64,000 nucleotides of DNA from a virus (IMGVR_UViG_3300046532_001629:1-64000); one strand, 5' to 3'. Positions 9,306-17,995 are shown, counted from the first letter of the stretch. Notes: generated from the sequence alone by a model not told the origin. Made by a program: numbers and translations.

Positions 9306-9356
9306 TAAACAACACTTTTTAAAAAAATGTTGATTTAAAATAAACAACACTTTTTA
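9306..9356 (+). repeat. Direct repeat in the gp18 leader
   Basis: TAAACAACACTTTTTA occurs at 9306-9321 and again at 9341-9356. TGTTG between them (9329-9333) can pair with CAACA of either copy, so two alternative hairpins are possible just before the tail sheath gene. The AGGAG ribosome-binding site (9365-9369) follows. Confidence 0.6.
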
Positions 9357-9375
9357 CATTAACAGGAGTAAAAGT

Positions 9376-11367
9376 ATGGCATTTCAAGTATCACCAGGCG
9401 TTCAAATCTCAGAGATAGATTTGACAAATGTTGTACCAGCAGTATCAAGCACAATAGGTGCTTTTGTTGGTTCATTCAGATGGGGCCCAGTTGGTGAAGT
9501 AATCACAGTTTCCGATGCAAAGGGTTTGGTAGATAATTTTTCGTCTCCTGCTAATTCAACATCAGCAGCTGAAGACTTCTATACTGCAGAATCTTTCTTA
9601 AAATATGGTTCTACACTAAGAATCGTAAGATCGGGGTCAACTGCCTCATTAATGCGTAGTGCAAACCACTCAGGTGACGCTACTTCATTATTGAAAAATA
9701 ACGAAGACTACGTAAATTCTTACAAATCGGGTGCTTTAAACGGCACAGTCGGTCAATGGGTATCAAGATATCCTGGCGTTTTGGGAAATTCAATTAAAGT
9801 TTCTCATTGTGCTAGTGCATCTGCTTACTCTTCAACTAGTGCATCAACTACTAGTGGAATCGAGGCAATTGGACAAACAATTATTGCTGTTGTTTCAGGT
9901 GCAGCTTTCCAAGTCGGAGATGTTATAACCTTCGCTGGACAGACACAAGAATACAAAGTAACAGGTATTGCTAGCAACGATCTAACCGTTAAGTCATTAG
10001 GTCAACCAGCAAATACTGGTATAGTCACTGAAGTTGCAAGTGGAACTGCGATCAATAGAAAATGGGAACACCATTCACTATTCAACAAAGCTCCAGGCAT
10101 TTCAAGTGGTGCAGCCCTCGCTGGTGCAACTGCTGATGAAATTCATATCGTAGTTATAGACGAAGATGGTGCTTTCACAGGAGCCGCTGGAACAGTACTA
10201 GAATCATTTGGATTCTCTTCAATGGCTTCGGATGCAAAAACACCTGAAGGTAGTTCACTCTACTATAAAGATGTAATTGCTACACAGTCAAAATACGTAT
10301 ACTGGTCAGGACACAACACTGCAACAGATTTAACCGCTGCAGAAGATAGAACACTTGCAACTTCCGTTGCAGACCCCTTTACAGGGCCGACAGCACCATG
10401 GGCAATATCATTAACTGGTGGTGTAGATGGAAGTATCAGTACTGCTGGTCAAAAACACGGTGACTGGACAACTCATTTCGGGGATGCAGAAACAATCGAC
10501 ATCTCATTCTTAATCGTAGGTTCCACAAGAACTTGGAGTGGGTCTGCAGAACAAGATACACGTGCAGATTGGACAACACTTGCTAATCAAGCAATTCTTC
10601 TTGCAGAAGCAAGAAAAGATTGCATGGTTATCTTATCACCTAGATATTCAGATGTCGTTGGTGTTTCAAGTGAGTCAACTCAATCATCCAATGTTAAATT
10701 AACTGCCGATACAGCAACTTCAAGTTCTTATGCAGTAATTGACAGTGGTTGGGTATACCAGTACGATAGATTCCACGATACATACAGATGGGTTCCTGCA
10801 AACGGACACACTGCTGGTATTATGGCAAGATCAGACCTTACTAGAGATTCATGGGTTTCACCTGCTGGATTCTCAAGAGGACAATACTTAGGTATCACTA
10901 AACTTGCTTTCAATCCGAAACAAGCATCTAGAGATGACCTATACAGAGCCAGAGTTAACCCAGTGGTTACCTTCCCAGGCCAAGGTACATTGTTGTACGG
11001 TGACAAAACTGCATTAAGTTCTCCATCAGCATTTGATAGGATTAATGTCAGAAGATTATTCATAGTATTAGAGAAAGCAATAGCAGTTGCTGCTAAAGCA
11101 CAATTGTTCGAATTTAACGATGCTTTCACAAGAGCTCAGTTTAGAAGTGCAATTGAACCTTTCCTAAGAGATGTTAAAAACAGAAGAGGTTTAGTAGATT
11201 ATTCAGTAATATGTGACGACACTAACAACACAGACTCCGTTATCGATAGAAACGAGTTCGTATGTTCAATTTTTGTCAAACCTGCTCGATCTATTAACTT
11301 CATTACATTGAACTTTGTCGCTGCCAGAAGTGGTGTCGAGTTTTCTGAAATTTATAGTGCAGTTTAA
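9376..11367 (+). CDS. 18: Tail sheath protein gp18-like
   Basis: A 663-residue contractile tail sheath protein (T4 gp18: 659). The N-terminus SPGVQISEIDLTNVVPAVSS and the GAFVGSFRWGPVGE strand are standard for the family. The C-terminal ~150 residues (LYRARVNPVVTFPGQGTLLYGDKT, then NVRRLFIVLEKAI) form the conserved sheath core. The middle ~300 residues are Ala/Ser/Thr-rich and probably form the outward-facing variable domain. An AGGAG site precedes the ATG. High Ala and Thr content suggests strong expression. Confidence 0.95.
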   Translation: MAFQVSPGVQISEIDLTNVVPAVSSTIGAFVGSFRWGPVGEVITVSDAKGLVDNFSSPANSTSAAEDFYTAESFLKYGSTLRIVRSGSTASLMRSANHSGDATSLLKNNEDYVNSYKSGALNGTVGQWVSRYPGVLGNSIKVSHCASASAYSSTSASTTSGIEAIGQTIIAVVSGAAFQVGDVITFAGQTQEYKVTGIASNDLTVKSLGQPANTGIVTEVASGTAINRKWEHHSLFNKAPGISSGAALAGATADEIHIVVIDEDGAFTGAAGTVLESFGFSSMASDAKTPEGSSLYYKDVIATQSKYVYWSGHNTATDLTAAEDRTLATSVADPFTGPTAPWAISLTGGVDGSISTAGQKHGDWTTHFGDAETIDISFLIVGSTRTWSGSAEQDTRADWTTLANQAILLAEARKDCMVILSPRYSDVVGVSSESTQSSNVKLTADTATSSSYAVIDSGWVYQYDRFHDTYRWVPANGHTAGIMARSDLTRDSWVSPAGFSRGQYLGITKLAFNPKQASRDDLYRARVNPVVTFPGQGTLLYGDKTALSSPSAFDRINVRRLFIVLEKAIAVAAKAQLFEFNDAFTRAQFRSAIEPFLRDVKNRRGLVDYSVICDDTNNTDSVIDRNEFVCSIFVKPARSINFITLNFVAARSGVEFSEIYSAV

Positions 11368-11379
11368 GGAGTATAAAAC

Positions 11380-11877
11380 ATGGCAACAATAGACCAATTT
11401 AAAGCACAACTAGTAGGTGGTGGCCCACGTGCAAACAGATTCAGAGTTTTCCTACCTCGTGCAGGAAACAAGATTGAATTTTTAGCAAGTGGTGCTCAAA
11501 TACCAGCTGCAACAATAGAAATAACTCCAGTTAAGTTTAGAGGTCAAACTCTTAAACTTGCTGGGGATAGAACCTTTGCTGACTGGACAGTGAAGATCAT
11601 CAATGACGTAGAATTTTCTGCAAGAACTGCTCTAGAAGCATGGCAGGAAGAGATACAAGGATTTGGTACTTCAGACGGTTCAACAACAACCGATTACCTC
11701 TTAAGTCGTGCCTATATTGAACAATTAGGTAAAGATGATTCTGTTCTAGCGAGATATGAGTTTTTTAATATGTTCCCATCCGAAATTGGTGCTATCGAAC
11801 TGTCTTACGACAGTGGTGATGCATTAGAAGATTTTGATGTGACATTTGCTTTTTCTCACTGGGAAAGAACAGTCTAA
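11380..11877 (+). CDS. 19: Tail tube protein gp19-like
   Basis: A 165-residue major tail tube protein (T4 gp19: 163). Conserved features are RANRFRVFLP near the start, FLASGAQIPAATIEITPVKFRGQ, and a final DFDVTFAFSHWER. It polymerises inside the gp18 sheath to form the DNA conduit. It starts 12 nt after gp18 with a GGAG site at 11369-11372. Confidence 0.93.
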   Translation: MATIDQFKAQLVGGGPRANRFRVFLPRAGNKIEFLASGAQIPAATIEITPVKFRGQTLKLAGDRTFADWTVKIINDVEFSARTALEAWQEEIQGFGTSDGSTTTDYLLSRAYIEQLGKDDSVLARYEFFNMFPSEIGAIELSYDSGDALEDFDVTFAFSHWERTV

Positions 11878-11912
11878 GTAGAATAACAGTGAAATTAGCA
11901 CTTTATAGGTGT

Positions 11913-11920
11913 TATAAATA
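11913..11920 (+). promoter_or_regulatory. Late promoter TATAAATA directly before gp20
   Basis: A perfect late octamer with only 5 nt (atagt) between it and the gp20 ATG. If transcription starts the usual ~6 nt downstream, the mRNA begins at the AUG. No ribosome-binding site can fit between them. Confidence 0.75.
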
Positions 11921-11925
11921 ATAGT

Positions 11926-13464
11926 ATGGAAATATTCGGATTTGAAATCGCTCGTAAAAAAGACGAGCTACGTGCAACGACTATCAACAAAGGACAGTCG
12001 TTTGTTCCACCAGTTGATGATGACGGTACACCAGTCATCTCACAACAAGCAGGTGGGTTTATATCGGGTGGAGCCTATGGCTCCTATGTCGATATGGAAG
12101 GTGGTATCAAGAGTGAGATTGAACTCATTCGAAAATACCGAGAGACATCGCTAGTCCCTGAATGTGACTCGGCGATCGAAGACATTATCAATGAGTGTAT
12201 CACATCGGATAGTTCTGATAGGATAGTCACACTCGACCTCAGAGATGTTAAACTCTCTGATAGTATCAGAAAGAAGATACAAGACGAGTTTACTAACATT
12301 CTATCACTAATGAAGTTCAATCAGAACTCTCATGAATTATTCAGAAAATGGTACGTTGATGGAAGAATTTACTTCCATAAGGTCGTTGACAGTAAACGCC
12401 CTAAACTTGGTATTGTTGATATTAGGAACGTTGACCCCTTGAAGATTAAGAAGGTCAGAAATGTTGAAGAAGAGAAAGGTAAGGACGGCGTAACAAGAAT
12501 TAAAAAAATTGAAGAATTTTATGTCTTCAATGATAAAGGTTTTGATAAGACTAGTGCCGTAGAAGGTGCAACTCTTAGAATTGCCCCTGAGGCAGTATGT
12601 TATACTACTTCGGGATTGTTGGATTATAACAAAAATGCAGTAATTGGATATATGCACAAGGCATTGAAGACTGCAAATCAGTTATCGATGATGGAAGATG
12701 CACTAGTGATCTATAGATTGTCTAGAGCTCCCGAAAGAAGAATTTTTTATATTGATGTTGGTAATTTACCTAAGGCAAAGGCCGAACAGTATCTTTCAGA
12801 GACAATGAATAAGTACAGAAATAAACTTATTTACAATGCAGATACAGGTGAGATCAAAGACGACAGAAAACATATGAGTATGTTGGAAGATTTTTGGTTA
12901 CCAAGAAGAGAAGGTGGTAGAGGAACGGAGATATCTACATTGCCAGGCGGACAAAACCTTGCAGAGATTGATGATGTAGAGTACTTCAAGAAGAAGTTAT
13001 ACCAGTCTCTTAATGTACCATCGTCTAGGATGGAATCAGATAATGGTTTCAACATGGGCAGGTCTTCAGAGATTAATAGGGACGAGTTGAAGTTCAACAA
13101 GTTCACAAACAGACTTCAGAAGAAGTTTGCTAGAGTATTTACAGATATCTTGAGAACTCAGATTATCTTAAAAGAAATTGCAAATGCTGAAGAGTTTGAC
13201 AAGATTAAAGATTTTATCCAGTATGATTTTACTGCAGATAACCACTTCACTGAGTTGAAGGAACAGGAAATTTTTAAGGAAAGATTAGATGCACTTCAAA
13301 ATGTATCAGAATATGTTGGTAAATATTTCTCACAAGAATATGTTAGAAAATATATACTACGACAAACAGAAGAAGAGATTGAGACCATTGATAAACAAAT
13401 TTCTACCGAGAAAGAGGCAGGAGTTGGTGGAGACGAAGATGATGGTGGATTCTCACAGTATTAG
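11926..13464 (+). CDS. 20: Portal protein gp20-like
   Basis: A 512-residue portal vertex protein (T4 gp20: 524). It has YGSYVDMEGG near residue 50, KYRETSLVPECDSAIEDIINE, and the LDYNKNAVIGYMHKALKTANQLSMMEDALVIYR-type helix common to T4-like portals, plus RSSEINRDELKFNKF near the crown. It is the dodecameric ring that nucleates head assembly and docks the terminase. It probably comes from a leaderless late transcript. Confidence 0.95.
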   Translation: MEIFGFEIARKKDELRATTINKGQSFVPPVDDDGTPVISQQAGGFISGGAYGSYVDMEGGIKSEIELIRKYRETSLVPECDSAIEDIINECITSDSSDRIVTLDLRDVKLSDSIRKKIQDEFTNILSLMKFNQNSHELFRKWYVDGRIYFHKVVDSKRPKLGIVDIRNVDPLKIKKVRNVEEEKGKDGVTRIKKIEEFYVFNDKGFDKTSAVEGATLRIAPEAVCYTTSGLLDYNKNAVIGYMHKALKTANQLSMMEDALVIYRLSRAPERRIFYIDVGNLPKAKAEQYLSETMNKYRNKLIYNADTGEIKDDRKHMSMLEDFWLPRREGGRGTEISTLPGGQNLAEIDDVEYFKKKLYQSLNVPSSRMESDNGFNMGRSSEINRDELKFNKFTNRLQKKFARVFTDILRTQIILKEIANAEEFDKIKDFIQYDFTADNHFTELKEQEIFKERLDALQNVSEYVGKYFSQEYVRKYILRQTEEEIETIDKQISTEKEAGVGGDEDDGGFSQY

Positions 13465-13473
13465 GAGTAAATG

Positions 13474-13650
13474 ATGAGTAGTGAAATAGCAAAAGAAATT
13501 GTAAATAGTATCGAAGCAGGAAATCTTAGTGATGCAAAAGATCAAATTGATCAAGGCATTAAAGAGAAAGCAGCCGAGACAGTAGACATGAAACGTGTCG
13601 GTTTACAGGTTGACTGGATGTCAACTACAACAGAACCACAAGGAATGTAA
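13474..13650 (+). CDS. Small prohead core protein, gp67-like by position
   Basis: A 58-residue ORF between gp20 and gp21, where T4 carries gene 67. The start at 13474 is chosen over the adjacent ATG at 13471 because AGGAG (13463-13467) is then 6 nt away. The protein is helical and charged (SSEIAKEIVNSIEAGNLSDA) with a conserved-looking VDMKRVGLQVDWM segment near the end. Its stop overlaps the next start (TAATG). In T4 such proteins are scaffold-core components degraded by the gp21 protease. The assignment rests on position, not sequence similarity. Confidence 0.6.
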   Translation: MSSEIAKEIVNSIEAGNLSDAKDQIDQGIKEKAAETVDMKRVGLQVDWMSTTTEPQGM

Positions 13651-13955
13651 TGAAGAGTTTCGTGCGGATTTCTAGAGAACTTAATGAGGCTAAGGTGAAA
13701 CTACCTAGTGGTCATAAAGAACTCAAGACTGATATTGTTAAAGTTGGTGGTAAACCAACGACTATCACTTACACTACTGCAAAAGGCAGAGTGTCCGTAT
13801 TCGTGAACGGTTCGGACTTTACAGGTGGTTCGCCATATAAGGATTTGGCTGCTGCAGAAAAAGAATTTAAAGACATCAAACAGGTTATGCAACAAATGGC
13901 TGAAGAAGGTGTCACAATAGAGGAAATCATTAATGAAATTAATAGCAGAGTTTAA
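13650..13955 (+). CDS. Prohead core protein, gp68-like by position
   Basis: A 101-residue protein between the gp67-like gene and gp21, matching T4 gene 68 in order. It begins MKSFVRISRELNEA. The MKSF/MKTF start and an LNE-Ala junction resemble T4 capsid-targeting and prohead-protease sites. AGGA (13641-13644) lies 5 nt upstream. The rest is a small beta domain (TTITYTTAKGRVSVFVNG) and a C-terminal helix. It overlaps gp21 by 23 nt. Likely a core component cleaved during head maturation. Confidence 0.55.
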   Translation: MKSFVRISRELNEAKVKLPSGHKELKTDIVKVGGKPTTITYTTAKGRVSVFVNGSDFTGGSPYKDLAAAEKEFKDIKQVMQQMAEEGVTIEEIINEINSRV

Positions 13956-14583
13956 CGAGAATATTGCACCGATCATTACCGAATCAACAAACGGTAAGAA
14001 GGATTACTTCATTGAAGGTGTCTTTATGCAAGCAGACATCAAAAACCGTAACGGTAGAGTCTATCCAAAAGAAATTATGGAGAAAGAAGTAGGTCGTTAC
14101 GTCAAAGAGTTCGTTGAGAAGCAACGTGCTTTCGGTGAGTTGGGACACCCTGAAGGGCCAACCATCAATCTCGACAAAGTATCACATCTTATCCAATCAT
14201 TGACTCTAGAAGGGTCAAACTATGTTGGTAAAGCAAAGATTTTAAGTACTCCAAACGGTGAGATTGTAAAAGCTCTCATTAATGATGGTGCTAAATTGGG
14301 TGTATCATCTAGAGGTCTAGGTTCACTAGAGCAAAAAGGTAATGCACAATACGTAAAAAACGATTTCCAACTTGCAACTGCAGGCGATATCGTGGCAGAC
14401 CCATCTGCCCCTGAGGCATTTGTCGAAGGAATCATGGAAGGTGTTGAGTGGATTATGGGTAAAAATGGAGTGTTAACTGCCGTGCAGGCAGAAGACTTCC
14501 AAAAAACCCTCAAGTCTGCACGACTAAATAACTTGGAAGAAACTAAGTTAAATCTATGGAAAAGGTTCGTTGAGAACCTCTAA
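13933..14583 (+). CDS. 21: Prohead maturation protease gp21-like
   Basis: A 216-residue serine protease of the T4 gp21 (herpesvirus protease-like) family; T4 gp21 has 212. It has the conserved FIEGVFMQADIKNRNGRVYPKEI segment and GELGHPEGP containing the catalytic His. SSRGLGSL contains the catalytic Ser, and DIVADPSAPEAFVEG follows. It cleaves scaffold, capsid and internal proteins after Glu in (L/I)xE-type sites. Candidate targets in this window are gp23, gp22, the gp68-like protein and the MKTF-type proteins at 26138, 59651 and 59826. Confidence 0.92.
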   Translation: MKLIAEFNENIAPIITESTNGKKDYFIEGVFMQADIKNRNGRVYPKEIMEKEVGRYVKEFVEKQRAFGELGHPEGPTINLDKVSHLIQSLTLEGSNYVGKAKILSTPNGEIVKALINDGAKLGVSSRGLGSLEQKGNAQYVKNDFQLATAGDIVADPSAPEAFVEGIMEGVEWIMGKNGVLTAVQAEDFQKTLKSARLNNLEETKLNLWKRFVENL

Positions 14584-14585
14584 CA

Positions 14586-14593
14586 TATAAATA
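14586..14593 (+). promoter_or_regulatory. Late promoter TATAAATA upstream of gp22
   Basis: A perfect late octamer 3 nt after the gp21 stop and 40 nt before the gp22 ATG. A GGAG ribosome-binding site follows at 14623-14626. Confidence 0.75.
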
Positions 14594-14633
14594 AATTAAG
14601 TAGTTCATTAAGAATTAATAACAGGAGTAAAAA

Positions 14634-15968
14634 ATGGCAGATTTAGAAAACAACCTAGAAGGCATACAAGAAGCAGGTCAACCTGATTCTAAAGCCGAGA
14701 AAGGGGATTCAAAAACAGTCAAACAAGGTTCATCAGATGCTGCGACTATTGGTCAAGGTAAAGTTGATGTCGTCAAACCCGAAGAAAATCCTGTTGACAA
14801 AGCTGTTGCAGCGCAAAAGAAGGCAGAAGCTGGAGTGAAAGTCGTATCGAACGACCCACAACAGAAGAATGCTGGTAAAGCTGACAAAGCAGATTCAATC
14901 AAAGAAGATGAGAAAGAGTCTAGTAAAGACGTTCAGAAATCTACTAAGATGGAATCGATCAAAGCTATCGTCAACAACATGAAGGAAATGACTAAGGAAG
15001 AAATCTCGTCTGTACTGGGAACAGTATCAGAAGAGGAAGTTGACGAAAGTTTGACAAAGGCTGAAACAGCAAGAAAAGTAGTAGAGTCTTTGAAGTCTAT
15101 GGACGAAGAAGCAGTTGCTAAAGTTCTTGAAGGTTTTAATAAGAAAGAAGAAGAAGCAGACGAAGACGAAGAAGAAGTAAAAGAAGAAGTGGAAACTTCT
15201 CTTGAACTTGAATCATCTTTGGTAGAAATTGAAATAGATGACGACCTATCTGCAATTTCAGAAGCATTAGAACTTTCTGAAGAAAATGCTGAGAAAGCAA
15301 AAACAATATTCAAAGCTGCAGTTTCTAGTAAGGTGCAGGAAGTATCTGAGACTCTTAGAGCTCAATACTCAGAAGAATTAAAAACCACAGTTGAGACTGT
15401 CAAAGGCGACCTTGCGGAAGCAGTTGATAAGTACTTAACATATTGTGCAGAAGAGTGGACGAAAGAAAACGAACTCGCAATAGAACGTGGTTTGAGATCA
15501 GAAATGACAGAAAACTTCATTGAAGGACTGAAGACATTGTTCGTAGAACATTATGTTGACGTTCCTGAAGACAAGTACAATGTTATTGATGAACTCGCAA
15601 ATCGTCTCGATGAGATGGAATCTAAATTGGATGGTGAAGTTCAGAACAATATGGACATCACTGAAGAATTAGAAACACTCAAGAGAGTGAACGTGATATC
15701 AGCTGCGTCTTCGGACTTAACTGATTCACAAAAAGAGAAATTATCTTCACTTGCAGAAGGTGTTGAGTACAAAACTGAAGAGGACTTCGCTGAGAAGATT
15801 TCTGAAGTTAAGAATGCGTACTTCCCTGCTGAAGGTGGTCAAAAGATAGTTGAAGAAACTCTAGTAGTTGAAGGGGCAAATGAATTCGAAGTTGAAAAGA
15901 CCGAGAAAGTTCTTGACCCAATACTTGCTAGATATTCACAAGCAATTAGTAACCACAGACCTCTATAG
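14634..15968 (+). CDS. 22: Prohead core scaffold protein gp22-like
   Basis: A 444-residue, very acidic, helical scaffold protein placed between gp21 and gp23. T4 gp22 has 269 residues; the excess is an N-terminal ~200-residue Lys/Glu/Ala-rich low-complexity region. The C-terminal half (ENAEKAKTIFKAAVSSKVQE... LFVEHYVDVPEDKYNVIDELA) carries the conserved scaffold segment. It forms the internal core around which gp23 assembles and is degraded by gp21 before packaging. Long acidic runs (EEEADEDEEEVKEEVE) would tolerate heavy proteolysis. Confidence 0.9.
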   Translation: MADLENNLEGIQEAGQPDSKAEKGDSKTVKQGSSDAATIGQGKVDVVKPEENPVDKAVAAQKKAEAGVKVVSNDPQQKNAGKADKADSIKEDEKESSKDVQKSTKMESIKAIVNNMKEMTKEEISSVLGTVSEEEVDESLTKAETARKVVESLKSMDEEAVAKVLEGFNKKEEEADEDEEEVKEEVETSLELESSLVEIEIDDDLSAISEALELSEENAEKAKTIFKAAVSSKVQEVSETLRAQYSEELKTTVETVKGDLAEAVDKYLTYCAEEWTKENELAIERGLRSEMTENFIEGLKTLFVEHYVDVPEDKYNVIDELANRLDEMESKLDGEVQNNMDITEELETLKRVNVISAASSDLTDSQKEKLSSLAEGVEYKTEEDFAEKISEVKNAYFPAEGGQKIVEETLVVEGANEFEVEKTEKVLDPILARYSQAISNHRPL

Positions 15969-16000
15969 GTCTTAGGTTATTTTTTTTAAAGGAAAATAAA

Positions 16001-17314
16001 ATGTTTTTATCAGAAAACTTACAAGAAAAGTGGTCACCGATTCTAGAACACTCCGATCTTCCAAAGATCGAAGATAACTACAAACGTGCTGTAACTGCTG
16101 TTATTCTTGAAAACCAAGAAAAGGCTCTTAATGAAGATAGAGTTAACCTTGGTGAGGCAGCACCTTTAAATGCTACTGGTAGTGCGATTTCTAACTGGGA
16201 TCCGATTTTGATCTCATTAGTTCGTAGAGCTATGCCAAATCTCGTTGCTTACGACATTTGCGGTGTTCAACCAATGACTGGGCCTACTGGTCTTATCTTT
16301 GCTATGAAAGCAAGATATAATGACTACATGACTCAATCTGCTATATTATCTAAAACAGAAGCTATGGGTGTCAACGAAGTTGATACTGAATTCTCATCAA
16401 CTGCATCACCTGAAAGTGGTAAAGCTGGTGTTAATGTTCAAATCTCAGACCCTTTTGATACTTCAAGTCCTTCGTATGAAGATACGACTGGTACTGGTAT
16501 GACTACAGCTCAGGCTGAAGCATTAGGTGATGCAACTGCAAACGGTTTTGCTTCAATGGCATTCTCTATCGAGAAAGCTACTGTTACTGCAAAGTCAAGA
16601 GCATTGAAAGCAGAATACACACTAGAATTAGCACAAGACCTTAAAGCAATCCACGGTCTTGATGCGGAATCAGAACTTGCAAATATTCTTTCATCAGAAA
16701 TTCTTGCGGAAATCAACAGAGAAGTTGTTAGAACAGTAAACTCACAAGCCAAACTCGGTGCAGCCGATACAGCTAGTGCAGGTACTTTCAACCTTGACGT
16801 AGATGCAAACGGAAGATGGTCTGTTGAGAAATTTAAAGGTCTATTGTTCCAAATCGAAAGAGAGTCTAACAAAATTGCTAAAGAAACAAGAAGAGGAAAA
16901 GGTAACTTTATTATCTGTTCATCTGATGTTGCTTCTGCACTTTCAATGGCTGGTGTATTAGATTACGCTCCTGCTCTTTCTACTAACCTTAACGTTGACG
17001 ATACTGGTAATACTTTTGCTGGTCTTCTAAACGGACGTGTTAAAGTTTATATCGACCCATATGCTGGTGTTGATTACTTGACAGTTGGTTACAGAGGTTC
17101 AAACCCTTATGATGCTGGCTTATTCTACTGCCCATACGTTCCATTACAAATGGTTCGTGCAGTTGGTGAGAACACATTCCAACCAAAAATCGGTTTCAAA
17201 ACTAGATATGGTATGGTAACAAATCCATTCGTAGGTGCTACACCTTCTGACGGACTTGCTACTGCTGGAACTAACCAGTATTACAGAAAATTTGCAGTGT
17301 CAAACATTCTGTAA
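16001..17314 (+). CDS. 23: Major capsid protein gp23-like
   Basis: A 437-residue HK97-fold capsid protein (T4 gp23: 521). Conserved segments are NWDPILISLVRRAMPNLVAYD, GVQPMTGPTGLIFAM, and a C-terminal LFYCPYVPLQMVRAV then FQPKIGFKTRYG. The N-terminus has LGE-Ala at residues 50-53, a likely gp21 cleavage site analogous to T4 Glu65-Ala66. No late box lies directly upstream; an AAAGGA site precedes the ATG. The gene ends before a strong terminator. Confidence 0.96.
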   Translation: MFLSENLQEKWSPILEHSDLPKIEDNYKRAVTAVILENQEKALNEDRVNLGEAAPLNATGSAISNWDPILISLVRRAMPNLVAYDICGVQPMTGPTGLIFAMKARYNDYMTQSAILSKTEAMGVNEVDTEFSSTASPESGKAGVNVQISDPFDTSSPSYEDTTGTGMTTAQAEALGDATANGFASMAFSIEKATVTAKSRALKAEYTLELAQDLKAIHGLDAESELANILSSEILAEINREVVRTVNSQAKLGAADTASAGTFNLDVDANGRWSVEKFKGLLFQIERESNKIAKETRRGKGNFIICSSDVASALSMAGVLDYAPALSTNLNVDDTGNTFAGLLNGRVKVYIDPYAGVDYLTVGYRGSNPYDAGLFYCPYVPLQMVRAVGENTFQPKIGFKTRYGMVTNPFVGATPSDGLATAGTNQYYRKFAVSNIL

Positions 17315-17344
17315 GGTTATTCTTAACCTCATTACTTCGGTAAT
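17314..17344 (+). other. Two tandem small hairpins after gp23
   Basis: AGGTTA(17314-17319)/TAACCT(17324-17329) is followed directly by ATTAC-TTCG-GTAAT (17331-17344), which has a stable UUCG tetraloop. Both precede the main terminator and may protect the 3' end of the abundant capsid mRNA. Confidence 0.5.
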
Positions 17345-17347
17345 ACT

Positions 17348-17377
17348 AAAAAGGACTCTTTCGAGTCCTTTTTTTTT
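17348..17377. terminator. Bidirectional rho-independent terminator between gp23 and the minus-strand operon
   Basis: A GGACTC(17353-17358)-TTTC-GAGTCC(17363-17368) stem has a T-run on the plus strand (17369-17377). An A-run before it gives a T-run on the minus strand. It can end both converging transcription units. Confidence 0.85.
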
Positions 17378-17402
17378 GGCTTTGCAGTGGCACGTTGCAG
17401 TA

Positions 17403-17849
17403 TCAGAAGTCACCCTCTGCAACTTGAACAACAGTGATACCTCTTGCCTTCCACATTGCAACAACTTTGTTTCTGTCATCGTATACAAGGTCAATCTTAC
17501 CACCAAACTCTTCGAATTTATCTGCAAGGTCGGACTTGAACACTTCATCGGGTCTGAAGTCACCTTCGGGTCTAAGGAACAATCCTTGATGACCCTTACC
17601 AATCCACTCATCAATCTGAGCTTCAGTAAGACTTCTTTGTGACTCGTTTCTTGCAGAGAAGAATGCAACATCATGTCCGTCTTCAATGTGTTTCTTTGCA
17701 AGGTCACACACCCATTGTACAGGAGTGTCAAATCTAGTCTGTTCTTTGAATGATTTCCAGTCGGTAGGTTGTTGGGTAACATGATGTCTCCTATGCTCTA
17801 CATCAGCAATAGTACCATCAACATCAAAAATTATAGTTTGTTTTTTCAT
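17403..17849 (-). CDS. HAD-superfamily phosphatase, polynucleotide 3'-phosphatase-like
   Basis: A 148-residue HAD hydrolase encoded on the minus strand. Motif I is IIFDVDGTIAD (nucleophile Asp near residue 9), followed by EHRRHHV. Motif II is FFSARNES, and the C-terminal YDDRNKVVAMWKARGI is the form seen in the phosphatase half of T4 polynucleotide kinase. The kinase half is absent. It may repair 3'-phosphate ends of cleaved RNA or DNA, or be a nucleotide phosphatase. It is driven by its own early promoter and coupled to a micro-ORF by an ATGA overlap. Confidence 0.8.
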   Translation of the reverse strand: MKKQTIIFDVDGTIADVEHRRHHVTQQPTDWKSFKEQTRFDTPVQWVCDLAKKHIEDGHDVAFFSARNESQRSLTEAQIDEWIGKGHQGLFLRPEGDFRPDEVFKSDLADKFEEFGGKIDLVYDDRNKVVAMWKARGITVVQVAEGDF

Positions 17850-17941
17850 GAAACACCACTAGTTATAAGTGCAAATAGAAACAATGACAATCCTTGTAGA
17901 AAGTCCTTATCCAATAGTCCAAGTTTTTTTATTTTTTTCAT
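17846..17941 (-). CDS. 31-residue hydrophobic micro-ORF coupled to the phosphatase
   Basis: On the minus strand, an ATG at 17941 opens a 31-codon frame. It has a basic start (MKKIKKLG) and a hydrophobic helix (LSLFLFALITSG), and its TGA overlaps the phosphatase ATG (ATGA). AGGA lies about 8 nt before this ATG. An in-frame ATG at 17956 would extend it by 5 codons from a nearly leaderless position. It is either a small membrane protein or a leader peptide controlling the phosphatase. Confidence 0.5.
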   Translation of the reverse strand: MKKIKKLGLLDKDFLQGLSLFLFALITSGVS

Positions 17942-17965
17942 ACCTGATTTCCTCATTATATACAT

Positions 17966-17995
17966 AGTATACCAAAAAATGAGGGTCATTGTCAA
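17966..17995 (-). promoter_or_regulatory. Early sigma-70-like promoter, minus strand
   Basis: Reading the minus strand: TTGACA (17995-17990), an 18-nt spacer containing a TTTTTTGG core, then TATACT (17971-17966). It is nearly identical to the plus-strand promoters at 28905, 29124, 29625 and 32354 and drives the micro-ORF/phosphatase pair. Confidence 0.85.

Noticed and set aside
14933-15313. Minus-strand open frame of 126 codons
   Set aside because: Antisense shadow of the acidic, low-complexity gp22 scaffold gene (GAA-rich codons read as TTC/Ser).
17235-17642. Plus-strand open frame of 135 codons across the gp23 end
   Set aside because: It crosses the gp23 stop, the terminator and the antisense of the phosphatase gene, whose HAD motifs are clear.
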